Positions 32,286 through 40,834 of a stretch of DNA of 64,000 nucleotides are shown in pieces. Each line of letters begins with the position of its first letter. Position 1 is the stretch's first letter. A program made the translations under genes and the position numbers. The DNA is from Streptomyces cavernicola. Its GTDB lineage: Bacteria > Actinomycetota > Actinomycetes > Streptomycetales > Streptomycetaceae. The notes under the pieces are model-generated. The model ran no database searches. It had not been told where the DNA came from and was given only the letters and a program-made list of their open reading frames with translations. The stretch lies in assembly GCF_029968035.1 (NCBI RefSeq), contig NZ_JASCIQ010000018.1:62001-126000 (forward strand). The letters run 5' to 3'.

Positions 32286-33815
32286 GTGGGGTCGTCGGAG
32301 TTGCTCATCGTCCTGGACCGGGACGGCGGTACGCCGCTGCAGCAGCAGGTGTGCGACCAGGTCACCGCCCTGGTGCGGTCGGGTCAGCTGCGGGCGGGCG
32401 ACCCGCTGCCCGCGTCGCGCGAACTCGCCCAGCAGCTCGCTGTGTCCAGGACCGTCATCACCCGCGCCTACGAACTCCTGCGTGCCCACGGCATCCTCAC
32501 CGCCCGGCGCGGCTCCGGCACCAGAATCGCAGGCCTCGCGGGCAGCGCCGCCCCACCCCGGGCCGGGGTGCGGGCTCCCGGCACAGCACCCCCGGCGCTC
32601 GCCCCGCAGCCGCCGAGGGCCACGGACGGCGGGGACGCGCTCTGGCAGCCCTGGGAGCCGCCGCCCACGCATCACCCCGGCACCGCACTCGACTTCCGGC
32701 ACGGCACCCCGGCGCTCGCGGACTTCCCCGTCGCCCGCTGGCGGCAGTCCCTGCACGACGCGTACGGGCGCGCCGATGTCGCCGCGCTCGGCTACGGCCC
32801 GGCCGAGGGATCGCTCACGCTGCGGAGGGAGATCGCCGCTCTCGTCCGGCAGAGCCGGGCTCTCAGCGCCTCCCCCGACCACATCATGGTCACCGGCGGC
32901 GCCACCCAGGCCCTGGACATCCTCGTCCGGATGCTGGTCGAGCCGGGTGACGTGGTGGTGATCGAGGACCCCAGCCACACGGTGCTGCGCCAGGTCTTCG
33001 GCTGCTCCGAGGCTGTCGTGGTGCCCGTCCCCGTGGACGAGGAGGGGCTGCGGGTGGCGGACATCGACGCCTGTGTGCAGGCCCAGGGACACGATCCGGG
33101 GCGGGTGAAGCTGGTGTATGTGACGCCGTCGCACCAGTTCCCGACCGGGTTCATCATGTCCGAGGGGCGGCGGCGCCGACTCCTGGAGTGGGCGTACGCG
33201 CATGAGGCCACGGTCCTTGAGGACGACTACCACAACGAGTTCACGTTCTCCGAGGCGCGGCTGCCCGCGCTGGCCGCCGAGCGGCACCGGGACACGGTCG
33301 TCTACGTGGGCAGCTTCAGCAAGACGCTCTTCCCCGCCCTGCGGATCGGCTATGCGGTACTGCCACCGCATCTCGTGCGGCCCTTCCTCGGCGTCAAGTG
33401 GATCACCGACAGGCTGACGCCCACAGTCGCCCAGGAGGCACTCGCGGACTTCATCTCCACCGGCGCGTACGCCCGCCACATCGGCCGTATGACTCGCCTC
33501 TACCGGCAGCGCCGACGCCGCCTCCTGGAGGCCTTGTACGAGCACTTCGGCGCCGAGGTGCGTATCTCCGGGGAGGCGGCGGGCCTGCACGTCCTGGTCA
33601 CCCTCATCGGTGCGCGCGGCGTCCCGGAGGACGAGATCGCGCGCCTGGCCGCCGCACGCGGGGTCCGGATCTACCCCGCGTCCGGCTATTTCGTCCAGGA
33701 CCCGCCGACCGAGCCCACGTTCCTGATGGGATACGCCGCCCTGCCCGTCCCCCGTATCACCGAGGGGGTCGCCCTGCTGGCCGCCGCGGTGCGCGAGGCG
33801 ACCGGTCGGCGTTAG
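32286..33815 (+). CDS. MocR/GabR-type PLP-dependent transcription regulator
   Basis: A 509-residue fusion of a GntR winged helix (residues about 10-80; TPLQQQVCDQVTALVRSGQL) with an aminotransferase fold class I domain (about 125-505). The PLP Lys is in GSFSKTLFPALR near 345 and LEDDYHNEF near 313 contacts the cofactor. MocR proteins usually sense PLP or amino compounds. The GTG at 32286 follows GGAAAGGAGG. It is convergent with the UbiD gene that ends the minus-strand biosynthetic unit; a second MocR stands at the other end of that unit. Confidence 0.92.
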   Translation: MGSSELLIVLDRDGGTPLQQQVCDQVTALVRSGQLRAGDPLPASRELAQQLAVSRTVITRAYELLRAHGILTARRGSGTRIAGLAGSAAPPRAGVRAPGTAPPALAPQPPRATDGGDALWQPWEPPPTHHPGTALDFRHGTPALADFPVARWRQSLHDAYGRADVAALGYGPAEGSLTLRREIAALVRQSRALSASPDHIMVTGGATQALDILVRMLVEPGDVVVIEDPSHTVLRQVFGCSEAVVVPVPVDEEGLRVADIDACVQAQGHDPGRVKLVYVTPSHQFPTGFIMSEGRRRRLLEWAYAHEATVLEDDYHNEFTFSEARLPALAAERHRDTVVYVGSFSKTLFPALRIGYAVLPPHLVRPFLGVKWITDRLTPTVAQEALADFISTGAYARHIGRMTRLYRQRRRRLLEALYEHFGAEVRISGEAAGLHVLVTLIGARGVPEDEIARLAAARGVRIYPASGYFVQDPPTEPTFLMGYAALPVPRITEGVALLAAAVREATGRR

Positions 33816-33859
33816 GACCTGGTTCGGATCCGGCCTGATCCGGAAGAGACACCCCCTAG
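33812..33859. mobile_element. 48-bp remnant of a palindromic miniature element
   Basis: TTAG at 33812 to CTAG at 33859 encloses a palindromic sequence; on the minus strand it reads GGATCAGGCCGGATC, identical to 15 bases of the left end of the element at 38134-38323. It sits exactly between the TAG stop codons of two convergent genes. Too short to be autonomous. Confidence 0.5.
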
Positions 33860-35280
33860 GGCTCCGTGAAGCGCGGGCGGTGGAAGCGGGCCAGGTGAGC
33901 GTGGGGCACGGTGCAGTCGAAGTGGGCCTTCGCCGTGCGACCGTCACCGGACAGGGCGTCCGAGTACGCGGTGGACTGCGTCGGGTCCAGCGGGAAGCCC
34001 TCCCTGTCCGGCAGCACCGAGACGTCCCGGTCCGCCTGCAGCCGTGTGGTCATCGCCCACCACAGGTCCGCGTCCGACTCCAGGTCGACGTCCTCGTCCA
34101 CGGAGACGACCAGTTTGGCCATCCGGAACTCCTCCAGGACCGTTTCGGCGGCCTTGCGCACCGCCTCGTCGTCGGCGGCCGACCGCTTGGCCCGCCACTG
34201 GATCACCACCATGAGCTGACCGCCGCCCGCGGTGTGGCAGTGCACCGCCTTGGCCGGCGCGCCCTGGCTCCGCAGCCGGCCGAGTACTGCCGCCTCCATG
34301 CCGAAGCCGAGCAGTACGGACTGCTCGTGCCCCGGCCCCGAGACCGTCTGCAGGATCGCTCCCTCCCGTGCCGTGATCCCGGTGATCCGGACGGTGGGCA
34401 GCGCGGGGTGCGCCCGGCCCTGGTAGCCGAGGAACTCCGGTGTGGCGGCGGGGCCTTGCGGGTTCTCCGGGACCGTGCCGGGCAGCAGCTCGCCCTCCAG
34501 GACGTACTCGGCGTGCGCGATGCACTCCGCGTCGACCGTCCGGCAGGACGTCAGCTCGACCGGGGCGCCGCCCAGCGCGCCCCCCACGGCCAGTTCGTCG
34601 ACTTCCCGCGGAACCAGGGAGGTCGGGCAGCAGGAGGAGAGCAGCACGGCGGGGGCCAGGCCCAGGTGGATCGCGACGGGCAGTGGCCGGCCGAGGCGCT
34701 GGGCCGCGCGGTGGGCGGCCTCCAGGTCCCGGCCCGGCACCATCCAGATGGACAGCAGGTCCGGGCCCTGTACGCACAACCGGTGGACCGAGAGGTTGCG
34801 TACCCCTGTCTCCGGATCGGTCGCCAGAACCGCGCCGAGCGTCAGATACGGGCCCGCGTCCGCGTCGGTGAGAACCGGGACCGGAAGCGCCGTGAGATCG
34901 GGCGCAAGTTCCGTGCGGCCGGGGAGCTTTGCGTCGCGGACCTTCACCGGCGGCAGGGGCGAGGCGACCGCGTCGAGCAGCCGGTACGGCAGTTCCGACG
35001 GAACCGTCCCGAGCAGCGCGGCCGCCCGGCGGCGAGTGCCGTACAGGCCGATGAGCACGGCCCGCGCTTCGCTGCCCGCGGCGTCGGGGGTGACCCGCTC
35101 GAAGAGGACCGCGGGGCCCGGACCCGTCGGTGGCGGGGCGGGCGTCCCGGCCCACTTCGCGTACCGGGAGGAGACCCCGAACCTGGCCGGGACCTCCTCC
35201 CGCTCGCGCACCAGCTCACCGGGCAGGGAATCGAGCCCGGCGAGCGCGGTGCGGAGATCCGCGGGGCGGCGGCGAGTCAT
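33856..35280 (-). CDS. UbiD-family decarboxylase
   Basis: A 474-residue UbiD-type (de)carboxylase, enzymes that use prenylated FMN to remove CO2 from aromatic or unsaturated acids. The order of conserved blocks (PVPVLTDADAGPYLTLGAVL near 135-154, NLSVHRLCVQGPDLLSIWM near 165-183, then a C-terminal domain with VVSVDEDVDLES near 405) fits the family and length. No UbiX prenyltransferase gene is seen here, so prFMN must come from elsewhere. The start overlaps the stop of the chorismate mutase gene. It is the last gene of the biosynthetic unit. Confidence 0.88.
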   Translation of the reverse strand: MTRRRPADLRTALAGLDSLPGELVREREEVPARFGVSSRYAKWAGTPAPPPTGPGPAVLFERVTPDAAGSEARAVLIGLYGTRRRAAALLGTVPSELPYRLLDAVASPLPPVKVRDAKLPGRTELAPDLTALPVPVLTDADAGPYLTLGAVLATDPETGVRNLSVHRLCVQGPDLLSIWMVPGRDLEAAHRAAQRLGRPLPVAIHLGLAPAVLLSSCCPTSLVPREVDELAVGGALGGAPVELTSCRTVDAECIAHAEYVLEGELLPGTVPENPQGPAATPEFLGYQGRAHPALPTVRITGITAREGAILQTVSGPGHEQSVLLGFGMEAAVLGRLRSQGAPAKAVHCHTAGGGQLMVVIQWRAKRSAADDEAVRKAAETVLEEFRMAKLVVSVDEDVDLESDADLWWAMTTRLQADRDVSVLPDREGFPLDPTQSTAYSDALSGDGRTAKAHFDCTVPHAHLARFHRPRFTEP

Positions 35281-35621
35281 GCCGCGCCCTCCGGAACCGT
35301 GGCAGCCGGCCGGAGGGCGCCCTCTGCGGCGGCCGCCCGCCGCTCGGCGAGCAGATCGAGCTGAAGCTCGGTCAACTCGGCGATGAGCGTGCGGTAGGTG
35401 GCCTCGGCGATGCCGGGCGGCATGCCCGACTCGTCCGCGAGCCGACGCACCTTGGCGATGACCTGCTCCACCCGGCCGGGCGAGCGCACCGTCTCCTCGT
35501 CGCGCTTGTGCACGGTCAACTCCCGTACGACGCGGGTGCGTTCCGCGAGCATCGCGACGATCTGCCGGTCGAGCCCGTCGATGGAGCCGCGCAGTTCGTC
35601 GATCCGTTCCGCCCCGGTCAT
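35277..35621 (-). CDS. AroQ-type chorismate mutase
   Basis: A 114-residue all-helical chorismate mutase (type II, AroQ), starting IDELRGSIDGLDRQIVAMLA with the conserved Arg and then ERTRVVRELTVHKRDEETVR. It converts chorismate to prephenate in the cytoplasm, the substrate expected for the BacA-like enzyme encoded in the same unit; 4-amino-4-deoxychorismate is also possible for related mutases. It overlaps the cupin gene (ATGA) and the UbiD gene, so the three are tightly coupled. Confidence 0.9.
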   Translation of the reverse strand: MTGAERIDELRGSIDGLDRQIVAMLAERTRVVRELTVHKRDEETVRSPGRVEQVIAKVRRLADESGMPPGIAEATYRTLIAELTELQLDLLAERRAAAAEGALRPAATVPEGAA

Positions 35622-35959
35622 GACGCGGGCACCTCGTCGATGACGTACACGACGGTGGGCTCCGCGTCGGAGCCCTGCGAGCGATGGCGCTCGTCCCCCG
35701 GGATGACGAAGCCCATGCCGGGGCGGCACGGCACGGAACGGTCGTCGAAGTGGATGGTGAACTCGCCCTGCAGGACATATCCCTGGTGGCCGCGCTCGCA
35801 CCACTCCTTCTCGTCGAAGCCGGCGGGGAGCTCCATCAGGCGCACCCGCAGACCTCCGGTGTACGCGATCTTCACCCGGCCGTCGGCGCCGGGCTTGTGC
35901 CACTTCTCCCAGGGGATGTCGTCGAAGTCGATGCCGACGAGCGCGGGGGTGGTGGTCAT
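35618..35959 (-). CDS. single-domain cupin
   Basis: A 113-residue small beta-barrel cupin (GHQGYVLQGEFTIHFDD and later PGMGFVIPGDERHRS). Metal-binding residues are partly conserved (Cys/His of the first motif, His of the second). The ATG at 35959 follows GAGGAGAG. In bacilysin synthesis the bicupin BacB isomerises the product of BacA; this protein is half that size and could play a similar role as a dimer, or be a stabilising partner of UbiD or chorismate mutase. That role is inferred from context. Confidence 0.8.
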   Translation of the reverse strand: MTTTPALVGIDFDDIPWEKWHKPGADGRVKIAYTGGLRVRLMELPAGFDEKEWCERGHQGYVLQGEFTIHFDDRSVPCRPGMGFVIPGDERHRSQGSDAEPTVVYVIDEVPAS

Positions 35960-36020
35960 GGGCAGAGCTCTCCTCAAGACGTTGTTGTGTGATGCGTGAA
36001 AGCCGGGTGCGTCATCCGCG

Positions 36021-36692
36021 TCAGGACGCCGAACGCACCTGTGTCATCCGCTCGTTGCGGTCGTGCAGGGGAAGCACCGGGCCCCCGGTGGCCGCCTGCG
36101 CCTTGCGCAGCAGCAGAGCCATGTCGATCATCCTGTGGGTCATGCGGGCCAGTGCGTCCAGACCCTCGCTGTCGTTCAGGCCCGGCTCCCGCGACGTGTT
36201 GCGCAGCATCGCGGGAAAGCCGCTGCCCGCCAGGATCATCCGGTTGAGCAGCAGATTGTCGACGAGTTGGTGGTGCACCGCGGCGTCGCTGTAGCGGCGG
36301 CACGTGACGATGATGCCGCCGACTTTGTTCGCAAGGGGCCGTTCGAAACGCAGATATCCGACGCCCGCCCGCTCGATGAATATCTGCATGAGATGGGCGA
36401 GACCGAAGCCGTGCACCGGCACGGCATAGATGATCCCGTCGGCCTTTTTCATCTCCTCGACGATGGCAGGCATATCGTCGGGAAGGGCGCACGGGATCGT
36501 CCGGTTGTTGCAGTCACCGCACGGGCTGCACGGCGAGATGCGGTAGTCGCGCAGGTGCACCGTGCGGAATACGGCGCCTCGCGCCCGCACCAGTTCACCC
36601 GCGTGTTCAAGCGCCAGATCCGTGTTTCCGCCGGCCCGCTCGGACCCCGATATCCCGAGAATGACAGGCTGTTCCTTGCGAATTCCTTGCAT
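36021..36692 (-). CDS. NAD(P)H-dependent FMN reductase, flavodoxin-like
   Basis: A 223-residue flavodoxin-fold reductase. ILGISGSERAGGNTD near residues 11-25 binds the FMN phosphate, and a Cys motif (CSPCGDC near 55-61) is like iron-sulphur flavoproteins/NADPH-dependent FMN reductases of multimeric type. It could reduce a biosynthetic intermediate or supply reduced flavin. It is 61 nt from the cupin gene and in the same direction as the rest of the unit. Confidence 0.85.
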   Translation of the reverse strand: MQGIRKEQPVILGISGSERAGGNTDLALEHAGELVRARGAVFRTVHLRDYRISPCSPCGDCNNRTIPCALPDDMPAIVEEMKKADGIIYAVPVHGFGLAHLMQIFIERAGVGYLRFERPLANKVGGIIVTCRRYSDAAVHHQLVDNLLLNRMILAGSGFPAMLRNTSREPGLNDSEGLDALARMTHRMIDMALLLRKAQAATGGPVLPLHDRNERMTQVRSAS

Positions 36693-36757
36693 GACTTTCC
36701 CCCCAGTAAGTCTTTCGCCGGGGCGGGCCCACCGGGCCCGCCCCTCCCCCGTACCGG

Positions 36758-38062
36758 TCAGTCCTTGAGCTTCCCGGCGAAGTAGTCGATGTAGGCCTGC
36801 ATGTCGAAGTGGCCGTGCCCGGAGAGGGAGAACAGGATGCTCTTCTCCTCGCCGGACTCCTTGCAGGCGAGTGCCTCGTCGATGGCTGCCCGGACGGCGT
36901 GCGTGGACTCCGGCGCCGGCACTATGCCCTCGTGCCGGGCGAAGGTGACCCCCGCCTCGAAGCAGGCGGTCTGCGGGACGGCGCGGGCCTCCAGGTGGTC
37001 GAGGTCCTTGAGTGCGCTGATGATCGGGGACATGCCGTGGTAGCGCAGACCACCCGCGTGGATGCTCGGCGGCACGAAGTCATGTCCGAGGGTGTGCATC
37101 TTGGTGAGCGGAGTCATGCCCGCGGTGTCACCGAAGTCGTAGTCGTACTTCCCTTCGGTCAGCGTCGGGCAGGACGACGGCTCGACGGCGATGGCGCGCA
37201 CGGACCGCCCGCCGCGCAGCTGTTCGCCGAGGAAGGGGAGGGCGAGTCCGCCGAAGTTGGAGCCGCCGCCCGCCGCGCCGATCACGATGTCCGGGTAGTC
37301 CTCGGCCAACTCCATCTGGAGCTGGGCCTCCTGGCCGATGATCGTTTGGTGCATCAGCACGTGGTTGAGCACGGAGCCGAGCGCGTACTTGGCGGTGCCG
37401 CCGCTGGTGACCGCCGCCTCCACCGCCTCGGAGATGGCGAGGCCGAGACTTCCGGGGGAGTTCGGGTCGGCGGCGAGCGCCGCGCGGCCGGCCTCGGTGA
37501 GTTCGCTGGGGCTCGCGGTGACGCTGGCGCCGAAGGTCTCCATCAGCCCACGCCGGTAAGGCTTCTGCTGGTAGCTCACCTTGACCATGTAGACCTCGCA
37601 GACGAGGCCGAAGTACTGGCAGGCGAGGGAGAGGGAGCTGCCCCACTGTCCCGCGCCGGTCTCGGTGGTGAGCCGCTGCACACCCGCCTGCTTGTTGTAG
37701 TACGCCTGCGGGATGGCGGTGTTGGGCTTGTGGCTGCCGGCCGGGCTGACGCCCTCGTTCTTGAAGTAGATACGGGCTGGGGTATCAAGCGCCTTCTCCA
37801 GGCGGCGGGCTCGCACCAGGGGGCTGGGCCGCCACTGCTTGTACACGTCGAGGACTGCGCCGGGGATGTCCACCTCGGCGTCGGTGGAGAACTCCTGGGC
37901 TATCAGCTCTGCGGGGAACAGCGGCTCCAGGTCGGCCTCGGTGAGGGGTTCCCGGGTCGCGGGGTGCAGCATCGGCTCCAGCGGCTTGGGCAGGTCCGCG
38001 GCCACGTTGTACCAAGTGGTGGGGATGCGGTCTTCGGACAGCAGAAACTTCGTCTGGGACAT
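36758..38062 (-). CDS. TrpB2-like PLP-dependent enzyme
   Basis: A 434-residue tryptophan-synthase-beta-like enzyme of the TrpB2 branch, which is found without TrpA. The PLP Lys lies in SPAGSHKPNTA near residue 108, TTETGAGQWG near 132 is the active-site loop, and GAAGGGSNFGG near 245 binds the PLP phosphate. It would couple an indole or another nucleophile to serine or a related amino acid. Its presence next to anthranilate-synthase genes but without the rest of the trp genes argues for a specialised role. The start at 38062 follows AGGAAAG. Confidence 0.9.
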   Translation of the reverse strand: MSQTKFLLSEDRIPTTWYNVAADLPKPLEPMLHPATREPLTEADLEPLFPAELIAQEFSTDAEVDIPGAVLDVYKQWRPSPLVRARRLEKALDTPARIYFKNEGVSPAGSHKPNTAIPQAYYNKQAGVQRLTTETGAGQWGSSLSLACQYFGLVCEVYMVKVSYQQKPYRRGLMETFGASVTASPSELTEAGRAALAADPNSPGSLGLAISEAVEAAVTSGGTAKYALGSVLNHVLMHQTIIGQEAQLQMELAEDYPDIVIGAAGGGSNFGGLALPFLGEQLRGGRSVRAIAVEPSSCPTLTEGKYDYDFGDTAGMTPLTKMHTLGHDFVPPSIHAGGLRYHGMSPIISALKDLDHLEARAVPQTACFEAGVTFARHEGIVPAPESTHAVRAAIDEALACKESGEEKSILFSLSGHGHFDMQAYIDYFAGKLKD

Positions 38063-38133
38063 GAGCACTTTCCTGTGAGTGGAGCGGATCAGGTGCGGTC
38101 GAAGGGACGACCGCAACAGGTTGTCGGACGAGG

Positions 38134-38323
38134 CTAGGGCCTGTCGTTTGGATCAGGCCGGATCTGGTCGGCGGTGCCGTTCGGTCGAGTTGAGCGGGGT
38201 CTGGTGCGTGCAGCTGCAAGGCGGAGGAGGGCGTCAACGCGGAGCGTTGGCAACCGACGACAACACCGCAGATGTGCGTGCCAGACCCCGCGACCCCGGC
38301 AAGATCCAAACGGCAGGCCCTAG
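38134..38323. mobile_element. MITE-like element with 17-bp inverted ends and CTAG target duplication
   Basis: GGCCTGTCGTTTGGATC (38138-38154) and its inverse GATCCAAACGGCAGGCC (38303-38319) agree at 16 of 17 positions and are flanked by direct CTAG copies (38134-38137 and 38320-38323). The inside (148 bp) has no gene. The size and YTAR target fit a miniature element mobilised by an IS5-type transposase. The right CTAG contains the TAG stop of the transporter gene. Confidence 0.75.
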
Positions 38324-39564
38324 TTGTGAGGGCTCACTGCGTCCGCCGCCCGGTCGGCGGTGGATGCAGTGGCGGGTTCGGTGCCCTTCGCGGGGGCCGA
38401 CGGCCTGATCCGCATCAGCGCGTACACCGCCATGCCGGCCAGTGGCGCCGCGAAGAGCGTGAAGAAGACGGGCTGGTGGCCGTGCGACGTCCAGATGACG
38501 CCGAGGCCGACCGGGACGACGAGCCGGACGAGGCCGAGCACGAAGCCGTTGAGCGCCATGAAGCTGCCGACGCGGCGCTCGTCGACATGGTCGGCGACAT
38601 ACGTGGGCACGACGACGGACACGATGATCTCGCCGAGTGTCCACACCGCTGTGGCGAGCAGGATCGCCGGCAGCGAGAACGCGAAGACGATCACGGCGAG
38701 ACCCAGCGACCACAGCAGTCCCGCGACGAGCAGCAGAGGCTTCGTGCCGCACTCCCGGATGTGTTTCTCCAGGACGAGGCCGAAGGTCACCACGATGACG
38801 CTGTTGATCGTGTAGACGATGCCGACCATGCCCGCCGAGGCGTGCAGCACGGTCGTCACGGCGAGCGGCAGCGCGTATTCGAGGCCGATCAGCGGTACGA
38901 CGTAGAAGAAGGAGGCCAGGACGAGCAGCAGCACGTGGCTGTGTCCGAGGGCTCCCGAACTCCCCTTCGTCTTCCGGCTGTCGGCGCCGCGCCTCCGGTC
39001 CTTCGGCACCCAGACCGCGATCATCGCCGCGCAGGCCAGGCCCGCGACGATGTTCCCCGCGAACATGACGTGATACGAGTACGCCGCGGCGACTCCGCCG
39101 AGGAGCGGACCGATGCCCATCCCCAGGTTGTTGCCGACGTAGCTGATCGTGTAGGCGAACGGGCGCTGTTCGGGCGTGGTCAGATCGGCGACGAGAGTGT
39201 TAGACGCCGGGCTGAACATGCCCATACCGACCAGGGCCACGAAGAGCAGCCCCGCGTAGGTCCACGGAGGGCCGTCGAGGACGGCGAGACCGAGGTAGCC
39301 GGCCGCGTTGAGGAGCAGCGCGGTGAGCAGCGCCGTGCGGCGACCGCGCAGATCGCAGAGGGGCCCGCTGAGCAGACTGCCGACGAGGAGGCCGGTGCTG
39401 CCGACCGAGATGAGCAGCCCCGCCTCGCCGGGGCTGAGGTCCTTGCCGCGCACCAGGTAGACGGCGAGCAGCGGGAAGACGAACATTCCCGCGCGGTTCA
39501 CGAACGAGGCGAGGAAGAGCACGCGCAGCGCGAACGGCAGTTCCTTGAATCGCGTCCACCACAT
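38320..39564 (-). CDS. MFS exporter of the biosynthetic unit
   Basis: A 414-residue major facilitator with 12 predicted segments; the motif between helices 2 and 3 reads GPLCDLRGRRTALL near 66-79. It starts 2 nt after the ATP-grasp gene's stop and is coupled to it. ATP-grasp ligase plus MFS exporter is the BacD-BacE arrangement, so export of, or resistance to, the product is likely. Its TAG stop is part of the target duplication of an inserted miniature element. Confidence 0.88.
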   Translation of the reverse strand: MWWTRFKELPFALRVLFLASFVNRAGMFVFPLLAVYLVRGKDLSPGEAGLLISVGSTGLLVGSLLSGPLCDLRGRRTALLTALLLNAAGYLGLAVLDGPPWTYAGLLFVALVGMGMFSPASNTLVADLTTPEQRPFAYTISYVGNNLGMGIGPLLGGVAAAYSYHVMFAGNIVAGLACAAMIAVWVPKDRRRGADSRKTKGSSGALGHSHVLLLVLASFFYVVPLIGLEYALPLAVTTVLHASAGMVGIVYTINSVIVVTFGLVLEKHIRECGTKPLLLVAGLLWSLGLAVIVFAFSLPAILLATAVWTLGEIIVSVVVPTYVADHVDERRVGSFMALNGFVLGLVRLVVPVGLGVIWTSHGHQPVFFTLFAAPLAGMAVYALMRIRPSAPAKGTEPATASTADRAADAVSPHN

Positions 39565-39566
39565 GG

Positions 39567-40784
39567 CTACGCCTGCTCGGTCGCGACGCGGAACGCGTCC
39601 CGTACGGTCTTGAAGCGGGCCCGCACATCCTCGAAGTCGGTGCCCTCGCACACGTACCAGCCGAGAACGTCGTTGGAGCGGGTCGGCGGGGCGAGGACGT
39701 CGCCGACGTTCTTCCACACGTCGGCGTCGAGGACCGCTTCGAGTGCCGTCAGCTCGGCGGGCGTGGTGATGGCGGTGATCCGGCCGAACTCGCCCGAGGC
39801 CAGGTACTCGGTGCCGATCTCCGGTCCGAGGCGCGCCGCGGGCCGGTGCTGCGGGTCGAGTTCGAGCCTGCACCACTCGCCCGCGAGGTTGATGCCGCGT
39901 CCCGCCTCGATGGCCGGCACGATCGAGCCGCCGCCCGCGCGTGCGCCCGCCTCGCCGAAGACGACCTCGCCGTCGTCGAGCAGGAAGAACTCGGCGTGCA
40001 CGACTCCGGTGCTCAGACCGAAGCCGCGCAGCACCACCGCGTTCAGCTCCAGGATCCGCTGCTCGTGCGGGGACAGGTCGTGCTTGCGGGAGATGGTGCC
40101 GCCCGGCTCGTCGCGGTACTCCAGGATGGAGTACGTGTACTGGGAGAGCTGCTCGAAGACGACCTCCCCCGCCTGGAACAGCGAGTCCACGTGGAACTCG
40201 GTTCCGCGGATGAACTCCTCGACCCGGTACTCGTGGCGGTCGTCGCCCATCTCCTCCCAGACGCGGTCCAGTTCCTCGCGGCTGTCCACCCGATAGGTGT
40301 CGCCGCAGGCCCAGCCCGCGTACGGCTTGATGACGACGGGATAGCCGACCTCGTCGGCGAACTCCGCCACGGCGCCGACGGTGTCGGGGCGGCAGGAGCG
40401 TGCGACCGGCACGCCGAGTTCCTCGGCCCTGCGGTGCATCACGTTCTTGTCGCGGAAGTTGAGCGCCTGGTCCGGGGTGAGGCCGGGGATCCCGTGGTCC
40501 CTGCGGCTGCGGCTCGCCGGGAGCACATCGCCTTCGAAGAGCGGAAAGATCCGTTCGATGCGGTGCTCGGCGACGATCTGGTCGACCGCGGCGCGTACGG
40601 ACGCCGTGTCCTCCAGATCGGCGTGGTACTGGCGCAACCCGTGGGCTTCGGGGGCTTCTTCGCCGGTGGGCAGCAGTACCACCGTTTCGACGCCGAGGTC
40701 GGTGGCGGCTTCGACGACGCTGCGCAGCTGGGCGGCGTAGCGTCCTGCGGCGGGCCGGTAGACCACCAGGATCGATCGGTTCAT
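39567..40784 (-). CDS. ATP-grasp ligase (BacD-like)
   Basis: A 405-residue ATP-grasp carboxylate-amine ligase: N-terminal Rossmann-like domain (ILVVYRPAAGRYAAQLRSVV), central ATP-grasp (YPVVIKPYAGWACGDTYRV near 148-166; EEFIRGTEFHVDS near 193) and Mg-binding residues near VHAEFFLLDDGEVVFGEAGA. Such enzymes form amide bonds by acyl phosphates; in bacilysin synthesis BacD joins Ala to anticapsin. Here it is coupled to an MFS exporter gene, which suggests formation of a dipeptide from a chorismate-derived amino acid. The substrates are inferred. Confidence 0.88.
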   Translation of the reverse strand: MNRSILVVYRPAAGRYAAQLRSVVEAATDLGVETVVLLPTGEEAPEAHGLRQYHADLEDTASVRAAVDQIVAEHRIERIFPLFEGDVLPASRSRRDHGIPGLTPDQALNFRDKNVMHRRAEELGVPVARSCRPDTVGAVAEFADEVGYPVVIKPYAGWACGDTYRVDSREELDRVWEEMGDDRHEYRVEEFIRGTEFHVDSLFQAGEVVFEQLSQYTYSILEYRDEPGGTISRKHDLSPHEQRILELNAVVLRGFGLSTGVVHAEFFLLDDGEVVFGEAGARAGGGSIVPAIEAGRGINLAGEWCRLELDPQHRPAARLGPEIGTEYLASGEFGRITAITTPAELTALEAVLDADVWKNVGDVLAPPTRSNDVLGWYVCEGTDFEDVRARFKTVRDAFRVATEQA

Positions 40785-40834
40785 GCGGGGCTCCTCGTGC
40801 GAGTGGTGTGGGTCCTGCGCGGGTGGCGTGCCGC

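Noticed and set aside
34999..35280. UbiX-like prenyltransferase expected with UbiD
   Set aside because: The only flavodoxin-like protein nearby (36021-36692) has FMN-reductase motifs and not UbiX motifs.
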